Of a stretch of DNA of 64,000 bases, positions 1 through 12,069 are shown in pieces; within the stretch, counting starts at the first letter, position 1, and the number at the start of each line of letters is the position of its first letter. The stretch lies in contig OX465283.1 in the NCBI GenBank assembly GCA_949987705.1, positions 9,838,207 to 9,902,206 of the forward strand, read 5' to 3'. A program made the position numbers and the translations under genes. Origin of the DNA: Thereva unica (lineage: Eukaryota; Arthropoda; Insecta; Diptera; Therevidae). The notes beneath the pieces are model-generated. The model saw only the letters and a program-made list of their open reading frames with translations. It was not told where the DNA came from and ran no database searches.

Positions 1-360
1 GGTTTTTATGTTAGTACGAACTTGCCAAGGCGCCAACTTTGACTTAAATCACTATTTGGTATGGTACTCCAAGAGCGCATTGCAAAGCGGAAAAGCTTTG
101 TATCCGTGACTAAGGCCTTATGCAACGAAGCGGCTAGAAACATCTTTTGTCATAACAACTTGACCCCAGAGAAGTAAAAGTAACTCCTGGAGATGATATG
201 TTGGCCGCTGACGAGTATTCGACGTTCAAATATTGTCAGTACTACTGCTGACTCCATCTTAGGCTGAAATCTTAGAGATCAGTAGGACTGCTTCGATGAT
301 GAATGCAAGCTGAAATAGAAAAGCTGGGTCGAACATCTTCGAGGAAGACGGGCCCGCGAC
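1..360 (+). mobile_element. RTE LINE family C fragment (endonuclease end and linker)
   Basis: The segment is a decayed non-LTR retrotransposon piece. One frame near the left edge reads VRTCQGANFDLNHYLV, which matches the end of an APE-type endonuclease; the family pattern there is RGANIDSDHYLV, so the aspartate before the catalytic histidine appears changed to asparagine. Around 270-350 other frames give WFDDECK-like residues and a charged stretch, as expected for the linker between endonuclease and reverse transcriptase. Stops and frame changes are frequent, so it encodes nothing functional. It is cut by the window edge. It resembles the family C copy at 18.0-19.06 kb. That it belongs to the RTE clade is inference from motifs. 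Confidence 0.5.
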
Positions 361-375
361 GAGAGAAATTATAAT

Positions 376-452
376 CGCCACTTTTCTTTAACGTTGTGAT
401 CGACGCGATTATACGTGAAGCATTCGAGGGACGACGCGGAGTTCGTTCGTAA
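376..452 (+). mobile_element. Short RTE family A reverse-transcriptase fragment
   Basis: About 75 bases repeat, with few changes, the stretch that encodes LLFNVVIDA and the following MREAF residues in the family A copies at 6705 and 11265. It sits directly after the family C fragment, so it is either a second insertion or a recombination product. Both ends are abrupt and the frame breaks at once on both sides. Confidence 0.7.
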
Positions 453-2145
453 TATCACGTTTTAAATTAAATGGAGGGCGCCATCTACACCTTCGGTATT
501 TAAACTTTGAATAACTCTGACATTTTTTAGCCGATTTTGATCTATGATCAAGATCTATTTAGAGTATTCTCTACCATTTATTTCAAATTAAATTTTGAAT
601 GCAATGTCGATTAAATGACCACATCTATTTGATACGCCAAAAGCAGTTCTTTTCGGGAATCCTGCATAACATTGAACAGGATTTCGGGCGCTATAGAAGT
701 TATTTCGGTTCGTATGTTAGCTTCGAGTATGCTGGCATACAGGAACATTGCTGGCGCACCCTGTATAGACGAGGTTAATTCATGAAGTTATCTTCGTTTT
801 CTTTTTCTACTTTTTCTGATAGTTCCGGCTTCTGCTGACACATGGCGCCCTCTCTGAAATTAGAATGGACTCGTACACCTGAGCTGTGTGACAATAACAT
901 TTACTATTGCAAACATACTTCGTCTGTATATTTCTTACACAAATTTTCGATTGAATATTGAGAATTGTGTTCTCTTCTAACTCTTCTAACAGAATTTAAC
1001 ATTTGTGATTCAACAATTTTACACTGTTGCCTCTTCTACATCATGCCTCAATGTGGAAAAACTTGCCTTAAAAACACATTGTACAAAATCCACTACCTAT
1101 AGTCTACTTTTCTTTCACCTTTAGTGAGCTTGTAAAACCTTTCAATTCTTCATTATTCAATTGAATAGAAGTCGCTTTGCACACCAGCAAAGCATTTGAA
1201 TAATGCTCAATCATGTGTTGCAGTGCAGCTAAACTTAAGCAACTAAAGGAATACATTTCAATACGTGGGAAGCTGCCGCCTCCGTTGCGCTGCCATTGAG
1301 AATGTTACGTGCCATAGAGAAGAGGTCCTTTATAGAATTTGTTTTTAAACACTCGAGTTCGAATTCTCGCTTCAATAAAGCTTAAAGCGGCCACGATAAC
1401 GTGAATAAAATCCAATTCGAAGTTTGCAGAGCGTTAACAGCAATTTCTGTATTCAAACAACTTTGACAAACTTTCAAAGGATTCTGGAATGACTTCAGAT
1501 TTGTAAAAGGCGACTTTCATCTCTCTCTAGGATTGCTCCAAAATAATAAAAGAGGAAATTGTTTGCAATCTAGTGGAATAGTCTCGCTTTCGGTTATGGC
1601 GTTTGCCCTTTGGGAATGCAGGAGGGAAATTGGCATTTTTATATGAATTTAATGTAACAAATTTTGAACTAAGTTAAAGGACAATTTGCCTTATAGAAAA
1701 CTACGGTAAGTTTGTGTACAAGCTTCGTTGTGCAACGGTTTTTGTAATAAAAGTTTTTAATGTAATAAAAAGAATTTTAGTTTTGCTTAAGTTGACTTTT
1801 AAGAGACTTGAACAAACAGATCGTTTTAGTGCGCCAAAAAGTATGCTTTTAAAATAATTGAATTTAGTGAGATACTGTTAAATACTCTTACTGAATATAT
1901 ACATGGCAGCACTCAACAACGCCATCTATCCCTCAGGTATATATCATATTTTACTGCCATTTTTATTATAGTTTGGATCAACTTAATTGTAACTAACTTC
2001 ACACTTGTGCTTCGGTAGCTGTCAGTAAACAAAAGTAACTACTAGGATAGATAATAAAAGCCAAAGGAAGAATAAAAGAAAAAAGTTATACAGAAAAGAG
2101 GAAGGTGAATGTTAAAAGAAAAGTGCAGAAGTATGCGTTCGTGCC
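453..2145. other. AT-rich spacer, no gene seen
   Basis: No coding frame with recognisable protein is present. It contains two GCCATCT-type motifs (478-486 and 1918-1928) and one CCAAAAAGTATGC motif (1834-1846), both of which recur across the window. Otherwise it is AT-rich sequence with short T and A runs. Confidence 0.6.
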
Positions 2146-2149
2146 CTAA

Positions 2150-2340
2150 ACTATCTTATTAGTTAGGAGATTGAAAAGACGCTTCCTGAAGAGGGGCGCT
2201 GAATCCTCGGATTGCAAATCAACTGGGAGAGAGTTCCAAACCAGAGCTTCGAGGACAAAGAAAGAACGTTGACCAATTAGGGTGCGGAAACGCGGAATAA
2301 TTAAATTATTGTTTCTACGGGACTGCGATTGCGTTCCGGA
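2150..2340 (-). mobile_element. CR1/Jockey-type LINE C-terminal fragment
   Basis: The minus strand encodes RRNNNLIIPRFRT, then GQRSFF, then VWNSLP, then a FRKRLFN tail. This is the usual C-terminal end of CR1/Jockey-group reverse transcriptases (S-F-F...WNSLP...F+..L). The match ends near 2340, where a tandem repeat begins. Upstream RT domains are missing, so the copy is heavily truncated. Clade assignment within the CR1/Jockey group is uncertain. Confidence 0.6.
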
Positions 2341-2359
2341 GAGGCCATCATCTCCGGTC

Positions 2360-2690
2360 CTATACCGTGTCGAGGTGTAGGATCCGGCACGGGAAGAACA
2401 CACCCCACATGCTCCATATCTGTGGAATGTTATCCAGGCCTTGTAGAGGTGTATGATCCGAATATGTTCATTGCAGCACTTCCTGTACCGTGGCGAGGTG
2501 TACGATCTGGCACGGCGAGACCACACCGACACCACTTACCGACCATACAGCAACCAAATAACGTCCACTACCGACTACCTGTAGAATATTGCCCAGGCCT
2601 TGTCGAGGTGTACGATCCGACAGTGTTCCTGGCAACATTTTCTAGACTAGTGTCAAGGTATGACCCGACCCAGCACAAACAATATACCGA
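2360..2690. repeat. Imperfect tandem repeat with CGAGGTGTACGATC core
   Basis: The core CGAGGTGTACGATCCG occurs, with changes, near 2371, 2445, 2494, 2604 and 2654. The spacings alternate (74, 49, 110 and 50). The pairs 2446/2605 and 2495/2655 are both about 160 bp apart, so the array looks like a ~160-bp higher-order unit holding two core copies. Open frames through it on both strands are a by-product of the repetition. Confidence 0.6.
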
Positions 2691-2899
2691 ACACCCCGTT
2701 ACACCCATACCAATGTGAACCAAGCGGCTGAAAGATTTTTAAGCATCATAACGTTCACGACGGAATGTCCATTTATACCATATAACCAAGTAAGCATTAC
2801 AATGCGTGTCATTGGCTCAGAAATGCCAGTATCTCCAAAAGCCAGCAATCTATAAACCATCTCTCCCGAATATAACTCAAATATCTAAGCTGAGGTCTC

Positions 2900-3140
2900 G
2901 AAAACCGTGTCATCGTGGCTCGACAAAATTCAAAACCGCGCCATCAATCTCATCGGTCTCAATAAACTCATTGATCCAACATAGCAATATAGCAGCATTG
3001 ACAAAATTGTATCGTTTTTACTACAGCGGGCGTTTCACTAAAATGAACACACTCCTAACTGCACTGCAATATTTTTTCCGCAATACAAGCCTAGTCCGCT
3101 CTGCTTATTCCCCCACAAAGCATGGTTTACTTTGCCTTCG
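2900..3140 (+). mobile_element. CR1/Jockey-group LINE fragment (post-RT region)
   Basis: One frame reads SWLDKIQNRAINLIG. After a frame change a second reads ALTKLYRFYYSGR and then FRNTSLVRSAYS. Together these follow the order seen downstream of the RT in CR1/Jockey-group LINEs: L-D-x-I-Q-x-R-A, then an alanine-leucine helix with YRYY, then a T-R-x-A motif before WNSLP. The stop and frameshift near 2980 show it is dead. The lineage is inferred from these motifs only. Confidence 0.6.
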
Positions 3141-5590
3141 CATTTTTCTCATTGTTGAGATGATAAAAGAAATTTTCCTAAAAATATGCAAAGTTAATAA
3201 TAGGAAAATTTAAAAAAAATCCCCTAAAAGTATGCAAAAAGCATGCTACAAATAAAAAGATAATAGTCCACAGAGACGTTAAGTCGATAACAGATTAGAT
3301 AGTTAAAACCCGGGGAACTCTCCAGAGAGCACTTAAAAAAATTCATAGTGTTTTCCCTTACTACTCGATTGGATTGGATATGTAGTTTATATCTTTAAAA
3401 AACACAAAAGAGCTTTCAATAAGTCATTAATAACACACAAAATTATCCATTAACATTATTTATAGTGTCTGATATTTTCCCAATAATAAGGACCAACTTC
3501 CTTTCGCTTATTTCTCATCGGGCGCCACATTGTTGCTCTTTCAATAGAAAAACATCATAAATATCAAAACTTCTGCAACGGAACGGTAAACAAAATCCAA
3601 AGCACTCATCAATGTGTTTTTTTCGTACTCCATTGTGCTAACAACAGATTCGTTCACAAACAGATATTTCTAACAGAACAAACACGAAATTAGTAAGATT
3701 ATCAAGGCCTCCGTTCCCCCCTCTACCAGTGAAAAGGAAAACTACAAGCATAAACGGATTAATTGCATACGTCTAGGCGCGCGTCAACAGGTGATGAGCA
3801 CCAAGTGGATTGCTCTCTAACCATGCAGCAGCAGCTCCCCATTCACACTTCTGGTGCCTTTCCAAAAAACCATCAAAATTGCCCCGAACTACTGTTGAGT
3901 GGTTTTCCCAGTTCGTATGTCAAATCTATATCCCGTATCATGCCTACTCAACACTCTAGTCTCCTGTGTAGAGTTGTATAACACTATATAGGCATTGTAT
4001 ATGTGCTGTGAAGGATAGTGTAGCATTATGAAGCTGGAATCTTGCCGGTCCTAGTAACCCCCTCCCCGCCCATTTAAAATGTCCTCAGATATTTCGTAAT
4101 TGAAAGTAAACAACTCCCATTAGAGCCACTTGTATTGTTCATTCTGGCGAGGATGTTTACAAGCTTCCAGTTGTTTCCACACACAGAGGTATATACCCTA
4201 ACCCCGTCTGGTGGTGATTTGGACGAACCTCGACAATATGACGATGGTGTGTATGCGGAGCATAAAAGTATCCCGGGCGAGCTGCTGTCCTCTTGTTGTT
4301 TCATTCACACAAGCTCTCACAGAAAATCGATTTCTCCCGTTAGTTTTCAAAATTTCATATTCACACGAAGAACAAAAAAAGAAGAAGAGAGAAATAACAG
4401 GTGATTGCCTTCTTGTTGTTTTTGGTGCACTTCCAGGATCAGATGGTGAATGACAACAGTCGTACATTGAGAGCTACGAAATAATTCACATGAGGGTTGA
4501 GATTTATGTATATGTATCCTGAATATTACGGACGTCATATTTCCTTCTTTTTGAAAAATTTCCGATTTTCATTCTTAATATTTTGGCACGTGGCACATAA
4601 AAAGAGAAGGGAGAAAGTATAAAACATAAAAATGGCAACAAAAAAAAAACAAAATGGCTTCATTGCAATCCATGATCCTATTTTTGCATTTTTAATGCCT
4701 TTTGGAATCCTTTAAGTAACGCCATCTACAAGTGGCTTATAAAATATTCACCGAAGGGTTTATGCCAGAGAAGATAACTAAGGGTTGGCGATAATAAATA
4801 TCTACGGAAATATATTTGAGCTTGCGTGTGCATTTAAATTAGTATTATTAACTTGTGTATACGGATATCTCTCCGCCCCAGCATAAGTGATAAGATAATC
4901 GCAGATGTGTTTATAGTGTTTTCATGTTTCTTAATAGCCTTTGAAATGTTCCGTTATCTGTCATAACTCGGAGAAGGTTCAGAAGGGATTCATTTGCTAA
5001 ATTACTGAGGAATTTAGAGGTTCACATTTGTTGTGTGTGTGTAGGCTTTAATGTTTCAAATAAAATTTCGATAATGGCCAAAGATATAAAAAGTATATTC
5101 ATATATTTCGCCTAATGTCAGGGTTTATCCATTTCAAAAACATCTGTCAGATTTTAAATCATGAAAAAAATTATCTTGTAAATCATGAAAAAAATTATGT
5201 TTCATGGATATAATTATGGTTAACCCATAATAAAGTGAAATTGTGTTAATGATGATAAAAAAAAAGAGCAAAAAAAAAATTGGTGGAATGTAAATTCATT
5301 AATCATTGAAGTGACAGTTGAGATAAATGTCAATTAAATATCACAAGCGTGTGTTTGGTAATTGTCAAATTTCTGACAGTTATGGTTATGAAATCTAGTG
5401 AAATTTGGTTTATTTTTTTGTGCAAGAATATTTGGTTGTGTTTGGTTGTGTTTGTGGTGATTTAATAAATATCAAATGTGTACTAAAACAATTTAGTTGT
5501 GTTTGGTTTGAGTGACAGTGTTTCAAAGATTTATGTGCGTTTTAAATAAAAACCCTAAACAAGTTACACCTACAAACTACATACATATAA
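3141..5590. other. AT-rich spacer with paired CCTAAAAGTATGCA motifs
   Basis: No credible gene is present. CCTAAAAATATGCA (3177-3190) and CCTAAAAGTATGCA (3223-3236) lie 46 bp apart, followed by GTCCACAGAGACG near 3270. The same arrangement recurs at 54976-55110. A GCCATCT motif lies at 4721. Short overlapping frames on both strands at 4070-4540 have no recognisable content. Confidence 0.5.
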
Positions 5591-5599
5591 ATTATATAC

Positions 5600-7240
5600 G
5601 CGGAGTATACGACTTGTTCGCATTACCGGCCGGTATCGATGTAAAAGAAAGGCAATTATCGGAGTCCATTGTGGGATGTGCAATCGGATTGTGTCCAGCC
5701 GCCCATAAACGAACGCAACCATGGATATCGGCAGCTGTCTGAACCTTGTTGATCAGTGGAAAAGAATGAAACACGTCGATTTCGAGCAATACCGACGATT
5801 GAACAAAAAAGTTTGAAAGAAAATGAAATCGAAACGAGAAGCGTACTGGAATAAGGTTGCGGCCGACATTGAAGAGGGTGTGTTGATGCACGATTACCAG
5901 ACGCTGTACCAGACAATCCAGCGGCTATGCGGGAAAACAACATCAACAAACAACAACATCAAAAACTCGGATGGAGCTTTAGTGACCTCTCTAAATGGGC
6001 GCCTGCAGCGGTGGAGGGAACTCTTCCAGCAAATGTACAACCACGATCCGCCACAAGGTTTGGCACCCAAATCACCAATTATCGAACAGCCGACAAATCA
6101 ATTTCTCAATATCGAACCGACAATTATTTCTTCACCTCGATAATATAATAAAATAAAATCGCTGAAATGAGATGATCAAAGCCGGAGGTTATGTCTAATC
6201 ACAACAACTCCACGTTCTCATAACACCCATATGGCATTCGGATCGCGTTCTGGCGGTGTGGAAGTTAGCGATCGTTGTGCCAATTTTGAAGAAAGGCGAC
6301 AGTCGGGAATGCAAGAATTATCGCGATATTACCCTTCTTTCGATCGCTGGCAAAGTATTTACGAAAGTCATACAATGGAGGCTACAGAAACAGCGAGAGC
6401 AAACGAGGCGGAAAGAACCGTGGGATATAGACCAAATCGAAGATGTATTGATCAAATATTCGCACACCGTCAGTTAATGAAGGAAAGAATTCGTTACGAC
6501 AAACGAATTTTCGACGTTTTCATCGATTTCAAATCCGCTTTCGATGGCATCGATTGAAACAGCTTGTGAAGAGCCTTGGAAACCGAACACGTACTATTGA
6601 AAATCATTCAACTTCTCCAAGCGTCGTACGAAGGCTCAACCAGCACCGTTCGTATTCGAAGAATTCCCGATTCAAATAGGTGTTCGACCAGGAGACGTCG
6701 CTTTGCCACTTCTCTTCAACGTTGTGATCGACGCGATTATGCGTGAAGCATTCGATGAACGACGCGTAGTTCGATACGACAACAACTTCGTAACCGACTT
6801 AATGTTCGCCGACATGGATGCCGAAGCAACGGATGTTTTATACAAGTTTTCCCACATCGCCCGATCATACGGGTTGAAAATCAATGCAGAAAAGACTTTG
6901 GTGCTTAAAACATCGACGGCTGACAATCACAGCCCATTCCTAGCGAGGCGAGTGGTACATAGGGAAACGAACAAATATTACCTTCAAAACGAAAGTACGC
7001 CTTCACCGAACGTTCATCCTTCCGATTCTTCTTTATGGATCGGAAACGTGGACACCGCTCAAGTCGGACGTCAACAAGCAAGAGATCTTTCAAATGCGAT
7101 GCTGGAGGCAGATTCGACGTCGCCAAAAATCGTCAAGAATGAAAAAGAATTGTGAATGGAGTTCGAGACCCAGTGGCACCGACAGCAACGTGTCCGTTGC
7201 GTGGACGTCTCGTTCGGACCGACAGCGAACGAATGAAAGA
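5600..7240 (+). mobile_element. RTE LINE family A, copy 1 (endonuclease lost, RT damaged)
   Basis: This is a non-LTR retrotransposon copy truncated at its 5' side. In order it holds: the end of the endonuclease linker (FALPAGIDVKERQL, 5620-5660); a basic linker starting MKSKREAYWNKV at 5823; a conserved RWRELFQQMYN block near 6010; RT blocks beginning with AIVVPILKKGDSRECKNYR near 6265; GYRPNRRCIDQI and a DFKSAFDGI block near 6540; then LLFNVVIDA at 6706 and LMFAD near 6800. The active-site block reads FADMDAEATD. The related copy at 11.3 kb reads FADD followed by SAVFADTDAEATD, so the second catalytic aspartate is deleted here. Several frameshifts separate the blocks. The 3' end near 7240 is A-rich. 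Confidence 0.85.
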
Positions 7241-7254
7241 AAAAGATGTATGTA

Positions 7255-7880
7255 TACGAACCTTGACGCCCAAATTTCGATATTCAAAATGGTCGCTGAA
7301 ATTAGACCGAAATTCAAAATGGCCACCCAAATATAAATTTACCAATGGGTGTGTTCGATTTCTATTGAAATCGGTATCTGGAGTTTTAACGAAATTATGA
7401 ACGGGACTTATAAATTCAAAATGGCGCCGCCAATATGGCAGGCGAATTTTGTCAATTGTATTCCGATTCCGATTAAATTTTTGAAATGCCCAAGCTTCGA
7501 AATTTTGCATGAACGTCCGTGGAAGTCTGCATGAACGTCCGTGGAAGTCTAAGAGTTTTTAAGGCCGCAAATAACGAAGTTCTGGTCAAAACATATAAAT
7601 TCAAAATGGCGGCGCCAATATGGCGGACGAATTTTGACAATTGTATTCTGATTCCAATGAAAATGGGTATCTAGGGGTTTTTATGGTCGCAAATTACGAT
7701 TTTGTGGTCAAAAGTTATAAATTCAAAATGGCCGCGCCAATATGGCTGACGAATTTGCCAATTGTATTCCGATTTCAATGAAAATCGGTATCTGGACTTT
7801 TTAAAGGAAGCGAATAACGAATTTATGATGGAAACTTATTAATTCAAAATTTTAGAGCCACGAATTTTGCAAATTGTAAT
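7255..7880 (+). repeat. ~122-bp tandem repeat of the Helitron-like family
   Basis: Repeat units carry TTCAAAATGGCCGCGCCAAT and then GGCGGACGAATTTT, ATTCCGATTCCAATGAAAAT and GGGTTTTTAAGGTCGCAAAT. TTCAAAATGG starts at 7312, 7415, 7600 and 7722, with a degraded unit at 7843. The last intervals are 122 and 121 bp. The 185-bp interval before 7600 includes a local duplication of GCATGAACGTCCGTGGAAGT (7508-7550). The same units occur inside the Helitron-like element at 13.7 kb, so this array is probably a remnant of that family. The short frames through it are not genes. Confidence 0.8.
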
Positions 7881-10130
7881 AATATTTTTTGATTATTGAA
7901 TGTTTAATTTAACTAAAAGTCTATACGAATGATTGTCTCTCCCAAATCTGACGTGGATCTAACATATTTTCTTGAGATTATACTATGATCCTAATAATTG
8001 CTGTCACTACAGTCATGACTAGTCATTTACTGTTGAAAGAAGAGTCATAAAATAAAAAAGTCATAATGAAAATCGTAGCATAATTCTTAAACTAATATGT
8101 TAATTACTTATAACCAACCACAATAGCGCTGCAGTAGTTTGAAAACAAAACGCAAAACTAATTCCTCCCAAAATCATGTTGAAAATCCTAATTTTCCGTT
8201 GATGAATAGCGAGCACGAAAAGGGAACATTTCAACTTCGTTATAAACTATACTTCAAGCATGTCTAATGTACTTCTACAAATTAAATTGTCTGGCATACG
8301 AGTACATTACTAGGATCTACCTTATTACCAAAATTCATATTATACAACAACATTTGGCGCAACTACCCCAAGCATCAATCTTTATCATCATATGTACCTG
8401 CATACCTGCCAGGCCGTCCCCCCAGTGCACCCCCACCAAAACGATGAACTTGTGCGCCTTTGTGAAGCATTTCATAATTATGTTTTCGTTTATCTTGTAT
8501 TCCACCTTGTGTATTGGTAAAGCTTCTGTAAGCCTCTTATCTTTACATATGTTTATATTAAGGCTTACAAAATATACATAAGTACATACATATAAGTGTA
8601 GATATGTATTATATTTAAATGAGCATTTTCGTTGCATAAACAAGCACTGCTTAAAGCAACAAACTTTTATTGAAGATAATATACAAGGTTGCAGAGATTT
8701 TGCGAAAAAGGCATTGAAACTTTGTAGCTTGAGCCTGGAATCGTTTATTTATGGGACGAATCGTCCCTACGTCATGTAATATCGTTGACGCCTAAGTATA
8801 TGCTATTCCGAAGAATATACTCGCTTATCACTTCCTTGTGTATTTTTTAGCTGGAGGGGGGCCACGATGCTTGTCGTTACAATCGACAAATTGCCTAATA
8901 AATAAATGAGCACAATGCTGGCGCTGAGGCACAAACATGGTAATTGAACGCAACAGCCAGTACATTTATTAACATAATTCAGCATCCTTGAGTACTCCGC
9001 CAAGCATAAGCCCATAATATGGCTGAGCCTTCGCTGGGTATTATGGATGCATCATTACATGCTCATAAAATCGATTTTTTCTTTCGTTCTCTTCATCTTT
9101 ACTTTTCAATTTACGTAATGGCTGGATATGATTAACGAAGCCCAAAAATATCCCCGGCGTTCTATGCAGGATATATACCGAGGGTATACAGCATTCCTTA
9201 TCAAACATTTGAATATTAAAAACCAGCCCGAATGAGCAGTACCCTTCGTCCTACAGTGAATTGAAGGATTGGTAGGTGGGGGTGGGGGATGTGGGAGGGT
9301 AGGACGACAGAAAGGGGCCAGAGAAAGCCTTTCAGCGAATCGAAATCCTTTTAAGAACCCGCTCTCAATCAATTCTCAATTTTTCATCAGAGCCCAGTCC
9401 TTAAAATTCATGATGTCAAAACATGTCGTCGAGCCTCTCAAGTACATTCTCATTAGGAGCATGTTCACTGCCTTTGGGGGATAACTTTAAAGGGCGGCAC
9501 GTAGTCGCAAGTGAAAAAAACAACAACAGCATAGGCGTTGGGCTCCTTGCCTTAAACGCCATTACAGGAAGCACCGGAAGCATCTTCTAAAATTTTAATT
9601 ACGAAGATGTTAGCGACCCATTAACCTAACTGGGAAGCGCTCATGTGAAGCTGACGGTAAGCTACTTTACAGGGGTGGCAAACAGTTTGGGTATCATCTA
9701 TGTTTGTATATAAAAGTATGTACAACGCCATAGGATAATGGAATGTCCTCGAAATATACATATATCATCTCTCTACATAGGTATATATGTTTGTACAGAC
9801 AATTATGCACACGGTGCTCTGTGCGCCACATTGGTCGGTCCTCTTCTTCTATCGTGGGGGCTGAAAAGTGAAAACAAGTCTCTCATCGTAAATGCGCTAA
9901 TGAGGAAAATAATTTTCGTACCTGGCATAGTTCTTAGACACCTGTGTGTGCTTAGGCGGAGTAGTATAGTAGGAGGATACATGGGAATATATAGTTTTCC
10001 AGGAAACAACAAAAGGATCCGAGTTGATGAGCAGCGCATAGGCTAAATGGGCGGATTTTTTTTTGTTGTTATTGAAGTTATACTTTTCTTTAGGCGCGTT
10101 TTGAAAATATTATGAGAGTGAATTTTTAGG
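7881..10130. other. Spacer without recognisable gene
   Basis: Moderately AT-rich sequence with a G-rich run (TGGGGGTGGGGG, 9276-9290). Frames of 60-100 codons occur on both strands, but none shows a domain, codon pattern or splice context that I recognise. No repeat shared with other parts of the window was noticed. Confidence 0.5.
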
Positions 10131-10330
10131 AATGTGAGACTCAGGAATCATTCCTCGGTGCAACATAAAAATCCGAGGAACTCGCAACGCGGACGATATG
10201 GGCGAAGGGTTGAGGATATAGAGGGCAAGCATTTCAAATCCCATCCTTTAGCCATTAAGTTTATTAAGCACTGGGTACGAGTGATGCTGGTGAGAAGTGG
10301 GCTACTGGCAGAACATTCAAAGTAGTCACA

Positions 10331-12000
10331 TCTAAAATGGAAATTCAATTCGCCGTGTGGAATGTACGAACAGACCATCACGTCGGTCAAAAAGAAATCA
10401 TAGCAATGGAATTGTTGAAATGCAAAATATCAGTTGCTGCGCTATCGGCACTACGATTCACCGGATCCGGAACATTGACGATCGTCCCACCAACAATCGG
10501 CGAAGCGATGACGCTTTACTATTCTGGTGGTGTGAGACAAGAGGCCGGCGTCGGGTTTGTGGTGGTCGAACGACGGGCTGTCAGCAGCGTTATCGCATTC
10601 CAACCGATATCCGAGCGTTTGGTGGTTATAACCATCGGGGGAACGATCAAGACCCATATCGTATCCGTTTATTCGCCAACCGAGACCAGCACGGACGCGA
10701 AAAAGGACGAAACCACCACCAGCCAAGAAAAATTGGGCGTGCCTACGGGACCCGGCCATCGGGCGAGAGCTTCAAATGGCATTATCCAACAAATTCGCGG
10801 CGCTCGCAATACCGTACGATATTGATGTAGAAGAAAGGCAATTGCTGGAGTCTCGTATGAAGTGTTCAATGGAGTTGTATCCACCTATTCGTAAACGGAC
10901 GCAGCCAGTCTGGACCTCGTCGATCAGCGGAAGTGAATGTAACCGACGATTGAAAAAAGAAGTTCGACAGAAATGAAATCAAAACGAGAAGCGTATTGGA
11001 ATAACGTTGCGGCCGAAATGGAGCAAGCAACGGCGAGGCACGAGTGCCGGACGCTGTACCAGACAATCCGGCGGCAAAACAACATCAACAAACGACAACA
11101 TCAAAAACTCGGTTGGAAGTTCCGTGACTTGATTGGAACAGCTTGTGGAGAGCCTCGGAAACCGAACACGTGCCTTTGAAAATCGTAGCCTTCGTATTCA
11201 AAGCAGCTTATCCGAGGAGTTCCCGATTCAAACAGGTGTCCGACAGGGAGACGTCGCTTCGCCACTTCTCTTCAACGTTGTGATCGACGCGTTTATGCGT
11301 GAAGCATTCAATGGACGACTCGGAGTTCGATACGACGCAAACAACTTCGTAACCGACTTGATGTTCGCCGACGATAGTGCCGTCTTCGCCGACACGGATG
11401 CCGAAGCAACGGATATCTTATACGATATTTTCCGCATTGTCCAGTCATACGGGTTAAAAATCAATGCGGAAAAGACTAAAGTGCTCACAACGGACGGATC
11501 GAGGGCCAGTGTTCACCTGGATGGAATCCAAATCGAACAGGTTCCGATGTTCAAATATTTGGGATTGTTGGTTGAGGAAACGAAAGTGTCATCGAAGTCC
11601 GATGTTCCCAGCCGCATCGGCCAGGCAACAGCAACGGGTTAGTGGTAATGCAGACACTGATCCAAGAAGAAATGCAAAAACGTCGACAACGGTGGTTTGG
11701 ACATATCCAAATGAATGATAACCTCTTGCCACGTAAACTTCTCTTGCGAGAACCACTCGCAGACTGAAGTATTCAGCGATCGGCACCAAAGAAAACCTGG
11801 CTAAAGAATATCGAGAGTGGATGGACCTAAAGAATCAACGATTATCAGTTACCGAGGCTCGAGACGACGCCAAGAACCGGCAAGAATGGAAATGAGAGTT
11901 CAAGACCAGGCGACACCGACAGGCGCGTCTCCGTTGCGGCGACGTCCCGCTCGGACCACCAGCTAACGGATCAAAGAAGAAAAAGAAGAAGCTAGGAAAG
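10331..12000 (+). mobile_element. RTE LINE family A, copy 2 (5' start retained, internal deletion)
   Basis: The copy begins near ATGGAAATTCAATTCGCC (10337), shared with copy 3, and encodes an APE-type endonuclease N-terminus: VWNVRT, then GSGT, YYSGG, GVGFVVV, ISERLV and IVSVYSPTETSTD (10360-10690). The linker MKSKREAYWNNV starts at 10973. At about 11125 the sequence jumps into the RT, skipping roughly 570 bp that copy 1 has. The RT part holds TGVRQGD, LLFNVVIDA and FADDSAVFAD (the catalytic aspartate pair is present, near 11370), then GLKINAEKTKV and KYLGLLVEE. The tail encodes RRQRWFGHIQMND and, near 11840, EARDDAKNRQEWK. The 3' end is a GAA-rich run (11975-11995). The first ~200 bases before 10337 may be its 5' UTR. 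Confidence 0.85.
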
Positions 12001-12069
12001 TGAACATAATTTAGAAATGACGTTTATTTCAGTAGTGCCAAAGGAAGTAAAATGAGTCTACCCAAGGTC

